From assembly GCA_028565635.1 (NCBI GenBank), contig JAOXYB010044548.1, forward strand, positions 1 through 12,502: DNA of 12,502 nt, read 5' to 3'. The position numbers and the translations under genes were made by a program. Source of the stretch: Phoronis ovalis. Taxonomy: Eukaryota; Phoronida; Phoronidae. The notes under the pieces were generated by a model. The model saw nothing but the letters and a program-made list of their open reading frames with translations, made no database searches and was not told the DNA's origin. How positions within the stretch are numbered: position 1 is the stretch's first letter; each line of letters starts with the position of its first letter. Below are positions 1-8,146 of the stretch, piece by piece.

Positions 1-780
1 TAGTAAAGAGTTTTAAATCAATAAATTTTAAATAATTCTTTTTATTTTGAACTACATTAATTATTTTGTTGATATAACTGGTCTAACTAGATCTAAAAAA
101 ATATCATAGCTTATAAACATGTTTATGCCTGACCAGAAGCTGTGAGATTTAATTTATCATGGTGGATGCCGGTCCAGAACCATCCCCAAAAAAAGCGGTA
201 CATGTAGGTCAGCTGAGAAAATTTTCAATCGCGATTGACTGTTTATAGTGCGAACGGTCATAACCATGATCAAAGTTTTGCTATATTTTTTCTGTAGCTA
301 ATATTTTAATCGCGATTGCCCATGCGAAAAAGGTTAAAGATTAAAAAGATTGACAGAAGGTGTAACTTGTTATTCACGGTCCCGTGCTAGATTAATGATT
401 CACTCAGTCTGGATTTCCCTGCAAAAAATATAGTTTACATTTGATATACTGAAATTGTGAATTCGCATTATGTGTGTACGTACGAGCGGTAACTTTATCC
501 AAAGAGGGAGATGTAACATTACGCGAAAATGCCGATATTTCGTAAATACTTGACTGCGATCCCGGTTGACAAAGTCATGGTTCTCAACCATGATTGGCTG
601 TTTTTTATGAATTTGACACAGTAACTAGCGCCAACCTGAAAAGAAGTCGTCGTATTTTGGACACGCTTCCGAGAATGATATAATTAAATTCCGTATCAGC
701 GTTCATAAAATACAAAATATCGACGTAATTAGATTTTGCACTGATTTTGAGAAATCCCAAAAAATCCAAGGAAAACTAGG
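1..780. other. Upstream sequence without a recognisable gene
   Basis: AT-rich sequence with no supported exon. It has more CpG than most of the window (for example around 476-550). Two copies of the perfect palindrome AATCGCGATT occur at 227-236 and 308-317; the first extends to the 12-bp CAATCGCGATTG at 226-237. A short perfect hairpin, TCATGGTT-CTC-AACCATGA, lies at 575-593. The CpG content could mark an old regulatory region or a repeat, but I cannot assign a promoter. Confidence 0.4.
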
Positions 781-903
781 TGTACAAATCTAGAGAAACA
801 CCAAATTCTCAATTAATGGGGTTTTACGAATTTCAGAAATTATAAAATCTTAAAAAGGGGGTGTGTACAAATAATGGAGTTGTACGAATTGAGAATTATT
901 ACC
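781..903. repeat. Nested short direct and inverted repeats
   Basis: TGTACAAAT occurs at 781-789 and again near 864-872. The sequence around AATGGGGTTTTACGAATT (816-833) recurs as AATGGAGTTGTACGAATT (873-890). In addition AATTCTCAATT (804-814) and AATTGAGAATT (887-897) form a perfect 11-bp inverted pair. This looks like a small duplicated unit in which the second copy has lost the piece between its two halves. It may be part of a decayed mobile element; no coding content is seen. Confidence 0.45.
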
Positions 904-999
904 GTAGTGGATGCAAAAAGAACAACCATGTACTGTTGATGATGTCGTAGTTACTGAAAAGGAACTATTCTGACATATTTGGAATAAACAAGTTGTTTT

Positions 1000-1316
1000 G
1001 TTAAGTTTTAAATATTCAGCAAATGTAGAAAACTTGGAATATTATAGTCGGGGATGATATATGCATCCAACAAATGTTTCTTTATTTCATGGATCATCAT
1101 ACCATGAAGAGATGGTTGGCGCACAAAGGAATTTGCACTTATTCTATAACTGCTTCTGAATTATGTTCCTGGACCTGATGTTGTTCATAAATATGAATTC
1201 CTTGGTGCTTGTCTCTTCAGTATCTGATGATTCATGAAATAAGTAAACATTTATTGGGTACATATTATATAGTCCCCAAACAACATAATCAATAGATTGC
1301 AACATGTTTAAAACCA
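1000..1316. repeat. Large imperfect inverted repeat (foldback-like)
   Basis: The segment 1055-1099, reverse-complemented, matches 1225-1269 over 45 bases at about 80 percent identity by eye; both share CATGAAATAA and AAACATTT. The similarity continues inward through TGAAGAGA and AAGGAATT to a centre near 1160. It continues outward through GGGGA to a shared GTTTTAAA at about 1007 and 1312 (reverse strand). The unit is therefore two head-to-head copies of a sequence of at least 110-150 bp. An open minus-strand frame at 1144-1365 lies mostly in the right arm. Its product resembles the plus-strand reading of the left arm (LFH and SS residues shared), but the differences are not concentrated at third codon positions, so I treat it as repeat, not gene. 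A foldback or MITE-type element is the likeliest class; terminal repeats and target duplications were not resolved. Confidence 0.6.
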
Positions 1317-1690
1317 TAGAAAGAGGTTGAGATTGCGTGAAGTTTTTAATAGCCCATGTTTGCAACCCTGCACACCTATCGTTATAAAAATGCTAGCAAA
1401 CCACTGGTAAGTTATTATCTTCTTGTACTGGTATGGTGTACAGAATATGCTGCATATCAAAAAATGGTATAGTATTCTTTGTTAGTTGTTGCTTGTTGAC
1501 ATAGTACTATGTACACATGTACATACTAACTTGATATTGTATATGAAATGTTGATTGGTCTTTTCATGAGGATTTCATGTATTTCTCTTGGTAATTATAT
1601 TACTGCATTACCCAATATGCTTTGCAGGTTGTTATCAATTTGTAATTTGTCTCTGTTCTTGACAAAGTACTGTCCGTTACTATGTTTCAG

Positions 1691-1829
1691 AACAATTCCA
1701 GAAAATCCAATGGAATGTCAGAAATATGACTGCAATACTGACACTAGATATGGTATGCATGAAAACTTTGATTTTTACTTGAACTGCAAAATAAGGGAAA
1801 GAAATAAAGGACTCTTTACTGCTGATCAG
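1691..1829 (+). CDS. Internal exon of a DD3-3-like protein gene (first of two visible)
   Basis: A 139-nt exon lies between a pyrimidine-rich tract ending TTTCAG (1685-1690) and a CAG|GTATAT donor. Its first base completes a codon begun in an unseen upstream exon. The remaining 46 codons run without a stop and end in phase 0. The peptide starts TIPENPMECQ and contains RYGMHENFDFY and RNKGLFTADQ, which I recognise as the middle of the DD3-3 family. Three cysteines (two near the start, one in the NC pair) fit an extracellular fold. DD3-3 proteins are known from Dictyostelium and many invertebrates, carry an N-terminal signal sequence, and have no firmly assigned biochemical role as far as I know. 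The open frame continues past both splice sites (1548-1955), but those extensions are intron: they are AT-rich and do not resemble the family. The identification rests on recalled family motifs, not a search. Confidence 0.85.
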
Positions 1830-3018
1830 GTATATATGCTTCCTCTCATCTTGTGTTTAGCTGAGTTTGTCGTCAAGGTACATGAATGTGGAGCTAAACA
1901 TTATGCACTGTGTTATATCATTTCATGTCATTCAGGTGTAAAAAACTTGAATTAAGAATGTAGCATTTGATCTCTAACCCATATTGTTAATATATGTTTG
2001 CATATCATTTAGACAGCTACATTATGAGTATCTGATGTACTCAATATATGAAGAACATGGACTTGCAAAACTTGTAAGAAGTAAAATTGGTTTGCTTGTA
2101 CAAAACTTGCTTTTTATTGCCCAGTTTCTAGAAGTCAAGTCCTCAAGTAGTGTCATGATATTGGCATTCATGTGTTGCTGGCATGTGAATATTTGATTAC
2201 TACTTACATACTGTTAGATAAATCTTTGAAACACATCTTATTTGGCATGACACTATATAGCTACAGGGTTATATGGCATACAGCCAGGTGCATATACACA
2301 AGCTACATTTAGCTAATTGTACCCAAAAACTTACTCTGATTTATTTTTATTCAAGATATACGTCAATATGTATTGCCTTTGAACAAATTTCCACAATCGC
2401 ATAGAAAGCTTTTCAGGCAAATATGTTGGAGTATGCGCACTTCATTAGCATATTTTTAATTAGGCATGTAGTTTTTATGTCCATAGCACACTGTGAATGG
2501 GTAAATAGTGTTACCCTGTGTGTCCATTACACAAACATCTCATCTAAAAATCTATCCTTCATAGTACATAGGACTACATAGTACAGCCAATTAGAGGATT
2601 ACAGGAACTACTTTTAAATGCTCTTGCCATTGGTCACTGTAATAAATTCTTCTCGATATATTTGGTCAAGCAAAAATACGAATGGTGTATAAAACTTGAA
2701 TACTAATTCATTTGAGTCTGATTTAGCAGAGTTGCAGTTTATTAGTGTTACCATTTGAAAACCATGAATTTCAGAACAATAAAGCTTACATATATAGTAA
2801 CTGGCAAAGATATGTTTCTGTACCACAAAAATTCAATCAATTAGCTCTTATATCATATTTACCTCCTCTTTGTCTGAACAAACAGGTGTATGTGGGCAAA
2901 AGGGAGAAGAGTGTTTACTGCATCCTATTTTTATCTGTTGGTAACTGGAAATTGATTATTTAATGTTATGTTATTTTATTTAAAAATACATACAGTACAG
3001 CTCAGAACTATCTTCCCC
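1830..3018 (+). other. Intron sequence, first part of the 5.4-kb intron
   Basis: AT-rich intron beginning with the GTATATATG donor. Several open frames of about 70 codons occur on both strands (for example 1984-2196, 2614-2826 and 2745-2963). None has splice sites, recognisable motifs or codon bias, and stretches of this length are expected by chance here. A short GGGTAA...TTACCC inverted pair lies near 2499-2516. Nothing else stands out. Confidence 0.5.
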
Positions 3019-3019
3019 T

Positions 3020-3190
3020 ATGATCGCGATCGAGACGCGATCACAGAAGCGATCATCTGACTCAAAATCGCGTCTGAGAGGCGTCTATTAAATATGGATT
3101 GCATACATGTACATCATATGGATCGCATCTATCAACTTTAGATCGCGTCTGGAGACGCGTCTACAATAATGTATCTGAGACGCGTTTCTG
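3020..3190. repeat. CpG-rich cluster of a GATCGCGTCT-like motif
   Basis: About seven variants of one 10-bp word occur in 170 bases, in both orientations: GAGACGCGATC (3032-3042), AATCGCGTCT (3066-3075 region), GGCGTCT (near 3080), GATCGCATCT (3121-3130), GATCGCGTCT (3141-3150), AGACGCGTCT (3153-3162) and GAGACGCGTTT (3177-3187). GATCGCGATC (3022-3031) and AGACGCGTCT are perfect palindromes. The surrounding intron is AT-rich and CpG-poor, so the cluster is an outlier. It could be a decayed tandem repeat, the inverted end of a mobile element, or a clustered protein-binding site; the sequence alone does not decide. Confidence 0.55.
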
Positions 3191-3365
3191 TATATTGCGT
3201 CGGTTAAAGCGATTTTGGGAGTAATCCTGGTGTTATTTTAGAGATTAATAAAATTACATTTACTATCAGTAATGCTACATTTAAATAATGTTATAATAAT
3301 CATTTCAGGCACGTAAAGGACAAATCAAAGCAAGCATTCGCCGGCCTTTCGTGAGCCCTGTCTGA

Positions 3366-3487
3366 TTTTATCTAAACATGTAATATAATAGTTACAATGC
3401 TTCTATCTGTTTTTAGGGGTCCTTTACAGTTATTTTCAATACCCCACGTGTATTTTTTAGTTTTATCTAAGCATGTAATATAATAGT
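3366..3487. repeat. 27-bp direct repeat, two copies 95 bp apart
   Basis: The segment TTTTATCTAA(A/G)CATGTAATATAATAGT occurs at 3366-3392 and 3461-3487 with a single difference. The spacer includes a short CACGTG palindrome (3445-3450) and CCTTTACAG. The high identity suggests a fairly recent local duplication or a shared repeat end. No coding meaning is seen. Confidence 0.65.
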
Positions 3488-3489
3488 GT

Positions 3490-4158
3490 TTCACAAAGAT
3501 TTCTCACAGGTGATGCATTTTGATTGTAGACATTCAATTTACTTCCTTCTCTTACATGTCCGAGTAAATTTATTTTTCATGGTAAGTATTCCATTTTATA
3601 ACTTGTTTTGTTTGATAAAAATGTTCATGATCTTTTTGGGATGAGTACTAACAATTCAAAAAAATAGACTTTGTCGGTTTATGCACGCACTAATTACTGG
3701 AAGTGCAACAGTGATTAATTAAATGCATGCGTTAATTTTTTGAATGAATATGCTACAAACTAATGATCTGAATTTATGTTAATAGAAAAAAAAGAACTAT
3801 TGTTGTATTATGCATGAAATATCTAATAAATCTACGGTGTATCACCAACGAGTTTTATTGAAATTATAAAGAAAATTGAAGTCTTGGAGATAAATTTATG
3901 TAGGATTGCTTTATTATACTGCATACTGATTGTTCTTATTGACGACAGTTATATTTATATAACCAGGTACTGTAGATTACAAATTATTTGCATATTACGA
4001 GTACTTGTATAGCTAAAATTAAATTTTCTGACGCAGTGCACATAATAGATTTTTATGTGTTATGCTAATGTGCTGCACTGGGTTATATTGATAAGGTAAT
4101 ATTATTCTTGTTTATGACTAGGTAATTTGCCAATTTATATTTATATTAATTTACATTA
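3490..4158 (+). other. Intron sequence with a short imperfect hairpin
   Basis: AT-rich intron without a supported gene. At 4034-4080 CAGTGCA pairs with TGCACTG, followed inward by a small bulge and partial pairing, around a loop of roughly 15-20 bases. It is short and interrupted, so I do not call it a microRNA precursor. Confidence 0.35.
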
Positions 4159-4159
4159 A

Positions 4160-4890
4160 TCCGATACCTGTATGATGGAAACTATTAAGTTGGAATTATA
4201 TGAGTTAGCCCCTTGTGCCATCGATAAATCCATTGGTTATATGACGCAAGAGCAGTTTCTGATAGCTTGCGTGAATACACAAGACAACACTTGTAAAATC
4301 TCCAACGTTCATTCCGTTGCTGCCGAACCAACAACAGTGTTGTCTTTTTTAAATGTGTCACTACTCAAATCGTCAAATCAACCTCAAGGACAACGGTTAA
4401 CATCGCCTCTTCTATCGCTATCTGCTGAATTTACACCAGTAGAATCGTGAATTCAACCTCCAGAACAACCGTTAACAACGTTTCTTCATTCACTGTCCGC
4501 CGAGTCTAATCAGATAACGCCCGACAATCTTCTTGCCGATTTTGATATCCACTTCAGCAAACAATAGTGACATAGAATTCCGCATTATATGTAGTCTTCA
4601 AATATTCTATTGTTGAAATGCCGTTAGTACCATCTTCTTTGTCATCATCAATTAAGTCACTGCCTTATATTTCTTCCTTGCAAAACATACCCTCGACTCC
4701 ACGTTGCTTCACGTATTTCTACCTTCAAAATATACCGTCAATTCCAGTTCACTCTCCACCGCTGCAGTACGATTTTACCAGGCATCATATTTCACAACCG
4801 TTACAGTATCTGAAGATGCAAAAAAAATCGTCTGCCTCTGCAACAGCATTTTCAAGAAAGTTATTGCACCAAAGAACAAGCTACAAATAA
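4160..4890 (+). pseudogene. Broken repeat-containing reading frame of unknown origin
   Basis: This block is clearly less AT-rich than its flanks. One frame is open from 4160, with Met codons at 4172 and 4175, to a TGA at 4448-4450. The same frame continues open to a TAG at 4565-4567. Across the TGA lies an in-frame 75-bp repeat (units from 4379 and 4454). Five consecutive codon pairs in it, encoding SLSAE, differ only by synonymous third-base changes, while earlier codons carry replacement changes. A second frame, open from 4576 to about 4890, carries another in-frame repeat of 45 bp: LQNIPSTP (from 4678) and LQNIPSIP (from 4723), again mostly third-base differences. PLQY is encoded twice (4759, 4798) with different codons. 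The product is rich in Ser, Pro, Leu and Gln. An AATAAA lies at about 4886. I recognise no family. Likely readings are a decayed retrocopy, the remnant of a mobile-element gene, or a nested gene with a frameshift. Confidence 0.45.
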
Positions 4891-4899
4891 AAATGTAAC

Positions 4900-5880
4900 A
4901 GGTCAAAGAAACTAAGTCCCTCTTTATTTCAAGTATCAACATTGGGAAACGACAGCCAGTGGAGGCCTCTAGTTATTAAGAGTATAAATTCCCAAACAGA
5001 TAATCGCAAGAGCAGAACAATTAATATACCGTTTCACTTTGTGAATTTATATTTTTGAGTCCAAGAAAATTTGAGTCCAAAACTTTGTTTAACCTAACTT
5101 TGTTACAATTTTTTAAAATGTGAAGTACATGCAAGTAAAATATCCTTTAAGATATCGTTAATATCTCTAAACATGCTTTTGTTAAATAAAGTCGACAGTA
5201 ATTAATGTAAAGTATTTATTAGCACTATGCTTTTAGTTCTAAGTGAAAGTTTAGTAAAAAATTTTTTTAATTAAAATAAAAGTGGCAATTAAAAAGAGTT
5301 GTAATGAAATCAACCTAAAACGTGTTTTTTAAGTTGTTAGTTAAAAGTTGCATGCTTGAATAAACAAAACAGTAAAATTTAAATCATGCAGTTATACTTA
5401 CGACTTGTAGTTTTATTAGTTCTGGGTACAAGGATTATCCGTATTTTCCATATATGTGGAAATAAAAACAACTTTATTAAAATCTAGTGATCAAATTAAT
5501 ACCACACTACAAACGGCCCCGGGGATCGTGCAAACAGCACCCATTGTATGTTGATATCAGGGTGATCTAGATAATGCTCTTAAACCTCTTGCATTGTTGT
5601 GCATAACACTGCCTTTTTGTAATAACAACTTTGTAGTTTCTATTACACTATAAAATGTTATTAATATTACAAACCAAAGGTAAGAATGTACACTAAAAAA
5701 AATTGAAATGGTTTGTGGAAGAAAATTATGTAGTTATATGGATGAACTATTTTAATGAATTGAAATTTGAAAATATATCCCTAAAATATTATGAATAGGA
5801 AATCAAATAATCTATTAAATGTTTAGCCCATTAAGGCTTGGACGCAAGCACTCCAAAAAATGTTCTTTAAAATATATTTG
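4900..5880 (+). other. Intron sequence with minor repeats only
   Basis: Mostly AT-rich sequence with no supported gene. A short tandem copy of TTTGAGTCCAA occurs at 5054-5064 and 5070-5080. TTTCCATATATGTGGAAA near 5445-5462 is a near-palindrome. A small GC-rich patch, CGGCCCCGGGGATCG, lies near 5513-5527. None of these supports a functional call. Confidence 0.4.
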
Positions 5881-5886
5881 ATAGAG

Positions 5887-6165
5887 GGGACTGTTCCTTT
5901 AAAAATTTTCTGATTGGGGGATCGAACATTTTTGCCTCCCCCTTCTGATAATTCAAACTAATTTCACCTTCTCGCTTCATAATGCCAATACTAAAAACGT
6001 TTTCTAACCTACTCTCCCCCTGGATTTGAAACTTTATTCAACACAGTACCCCCATAATCATGATTATTTCCAGGGACTGATCCTATAAAAAGTATCTGAA
6101 AGGGGGACCTGAACACTTTTGCCCTCCCCTTGTAATAATTCAAACTAATTTCACCCCTCCCTTCA
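5887..6165. repeat. 93-bp direct repeat, two diverged copies
   Basis: Copies lie at 5887-5979 and 6073-6165, about 186 bp apart, and are roughly 80 percent identical by eye. Both start GGGACTG, contain a G-run followed by GAACA and TTTTGCC and a C-run, and share the block TAATTCAAACTAATTTCACC. Opposed G-runs and C-runs within each copy (for example GGGGG at about 5936 and CCCCC at about 5958) could pair in a hairpin. This is an old dispersed or tandem repeat; I do not recognise the family. Confidence 0.65.
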
Positions 6166-6365
6166 CAGATCTGTCAGTTAGTCCGTTTTTGCCATATTTT
6201 GTTTGATTTTCATCTTAAAATACAGATACAAATAGTGTTATCGATAAATAAGATTGCTTACATATTGTTTTTATATACCAGCTTCCATGAACCAAAACAT
6301 TCAATCCTTCCAAACTTGGTTAAAAAGGGCATATGTGTGAGAATCTTAAACTAAACTGCTGGGCC

Positions 6366-6470
6366 TCCACTATGGTCGACTGGTGGCCATGTTGTATAGC
6401 CCGTGTTATAGGCTAGTATGTTAGAATGATCTTGAAAAGTGAGTCATTTTAAACTACTAGCCTACAGACT
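6366..6470. repeat. Diverged copy of the palindrome-cored repeat family
   Basis: ATGGTCGACTGGTGGCCAT (6372-6390) matches the core of the repeats at 9442-9460 and 9741-9759. It is followed by a shorter version of the same tail: a TATAGGCTAG-like stretch, CTTGAAAAGT and a GTCATTTTAAA-like stretch. The middle part of the unit is missing. It shows that the family is dispersed over at least 6 kb of this locus. Confidence 0.55.
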
Positions 6471-6559
6471 TTAACAGTAGTCGAACTGTTCATACCCATA
6501 TGTTGAAACTCGCAGAAACTCTCAAATTTGACAATTAAGTTCGAACCAAATTTGAGTAG

Positions 6560-7140
6560 TACATTACTGTTTCATAATAAACTGATACAGATAGATATTC
6601 TTCTAACTGTTATGTCCATGTACATGTTTGTCCCAATGTTGACTACATAAAATGATCTCATAGCTAAGTACAAATAGTATATATTATGGTCTATATCTCA
6701 AAAACTATGATCATATAGATATCTCTCCAAATTACAACCATGTTAAATTGTGCCTGTGCATCAAATTAGCACATGACTTGAACTTGAACATGACTTTCAC
6801 TGCATCACAGTTTGCATCTCTAGGACTATATCTTATGCATAGACCTTCCAAGTTACCCACATAAATGATGACTTAATTAGTATCAAATTGTCAAATGACC
6901 TCAGACCTTCAAGCTCAAACTTGGTAAGAGTGTTACATTGTAGTCAATGTCTCTGATCTACAACTATAAAAGATAGAAGCCTCACTCCAGATCTCAAAAA
7001 CATTGCCCAAAAAGTGAAAATAGAATTGTTTTACTTTAATTAATCATTGCACTTGGTGACTTGTTTACTTTTTCTGTAACTTTTAATTATGATACATGTA
7101 TAAGTATTTAATATCTGTTCCTTTAGTTAATCTAACAAAG
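6560..7140 (+). other. Intron, possibly decayed repeat, no gene
   Basis: This stretch has wording typical of dispersed repeats, such as TCTATATCTCAAAAACTATG near 6690 and CAAACTTGGTAAGAG near 6917. A similar ...AAACTTGGT... phrase also occurs near 6318 and 10217. I cannot define ends or a copy number within the window. The final part leads into the acceptor of the second DD3-3 exon. Confidence 0.3.
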
Positions 7141-7194
7141 CATCTTAAAAATTGTTGACATATCACTGTCTTGTACATTTACTTTTATCTTCAG

Positions 7195-7317
7195 AACCTG
7201 AAAGATAACCGTAGAACTGCAAAGCATACTCGTCAGAACCCTGGAGGTACCAGGCGAGGCTATGAATGCCCGGAAGAAAGAGATTATTATCCATATTGGC
7301 ATCCGTCACCGTGGAAG
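7195..7317 (+). CDS. Next internal exon of the DD3-3-like protein gene
   Basis: A 123-nt exon of exactly 41 codons lies between TTATCTTCAG (ending 7194) and the donor AAG|GTTTGT. A strong pyrimidine tract precedes it, with plausible branch-point sequence upstream. The peptide begins [16 protein letters not shown] and carries [18 protein letters not shown] followed by SPWK. The aromatic, proline-rich [17 protein letters not shown] block is the most recognisable signature of the DD3-3 family. Both exons are phase 0 at their shared junction, and the family reads directly from ...GLFTADQ into NL..., so no exon is expected to be missing between them. I found no later exon: the next family segment, expected to start with Asp-Ile-Ala-like residues, is not seen after a splice acceptor up to 12502. 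The exon has no frameshift or stop, so the gene looks intact here. Confidence 0.88.
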
Positions 7318-8146
7318 GTTTGTTAAGTATAGTATTGACTTCTGATCATTTTGTACTGTGCACAAAAAGTTAGATAACCAGGAATATATTCATTATTATA
7401 TAAAAGATAAAATAATATGAAACAACTTAGTCAATTTTGTAAGTTTTAAACTTCTGGTGAGACTTCTGTGAAAACTATGAAGTCGTGTCTCATAGACTGG
7501 GTGTTAATTTGGGCTATTTCTAAAATAAAAGGGCTTGTTCTGAAGATCAGATATTGTATCCCAAAACATTATAGTGATGAACAGCAAACTTTGCTGGTGA
7601 TTTCTCATTTATTTCAAAGTCAAATGTAACTGCATAGATATTTTTAATAGTTTCATTATAGTGACGTTAGACTACTTACTGTTTTCCCATAATAAATAAA
7701 CAGTGGAAATTTCACAATAAATTTGGGAAAAATTAATTATTTTAACAGAACCTAAAGAAAAGTGAAAATGGCTGCACCATCAAATGTAGAATGACGAACT
7801 ATCCAGTTTTTCATGAAAAATGTTTAAAAAGCAGACAATTAACATAGGGCACTTATGTCTCACCAGATGTAATTACCCTTGTTTAAACTCAGAAACTCAG
7901 AAATCAAGGATAATACTGGTGATATGTATGTGAATTGATAAGTATCACCACCCAGGTAAAGAATCTTGTGTCTGGCAATTACATAATATATATGTCATTA
8001 AGGGACAGTGACAAAGCTTGTGTCAAGAAGGATGTCGCTGAAAAACAAAATCTCTGCTGATACCAAAAAAGTTGTAGAGACTAATTGGAAACTCCACAAA
8101 GAAGAAAACATATGGTATACAGCATAGACAAACCTATGTACAGAAC
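7318..8146 (+). other. Downstream intron, no gene seen
   Basis: It begins with the GTTTGTTAAG donor. TTTTCCCA (7682-7689) and TGGGAAAA (7724-7731) form an 8-bp inverted pair around a near-palindromic GTGGAAATTTCAC. An 11-bp inverted pair, TCTGGTGAGAC (7453-7463) and GTCTCACCAGA (7857-7867), encloses about 400 bp but is not beyond chance in a window of this size. No exon is supported. Confidence 0.4.

Noticed and set aside
1144-1365. Minus-strand open frame with a possible AATAAA near 1081-1086 as a terminal exon
   Set aside because: It lies mostly in one arm of the inverted repeat, and differences between the arms are not concentrated at silent positions.
1401-1420. CACTG|GTAAGTTAT as the donor of a preceding DD3-3 exon
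   Set aside because: The upstream sequence has no family resemblance, and joining it in the required phase to 1691 would create a stop codon.
1548-1955. Whole 135-codon plus-strand open frame as one gene
   Set aside because: Only the middle (1691-1829) resembles a protein family and is bounded by good splice sites; the two ends are intron read through by chance.
4034-4080. CAGTGCA/TGCACTG hairpin as a microRNA precursor
   Set aside because: The perfect stem is only 7 bp with bulges beyond it, too short and irregular for a precursor.
4704-4898. Alternative frame overlapping the second half of the broken repeat-protein frame
   Set aside because: The in-frame silent differences between repeat units favour the frame open from 4576; this one shows no such pattern.
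6521-6556. GTTCGAACC near 6539 as a tRNA B-box, inside a CTCAAATTTG/CAAATTTGAG hairpin
   Set aside because: There is no A-box at the right distance and no cloverleaf; the hairpin arms are themselves largely palindromic, which makes pairing easy by chance.
7453-7867. 11-bp inverted pair as terminal repeats of a 415-bp MITE
   Set aside because: Perfect 11-bp inverted pairs are expected several times by chance in 12.5 kb, and no flanking target duplication was seen.
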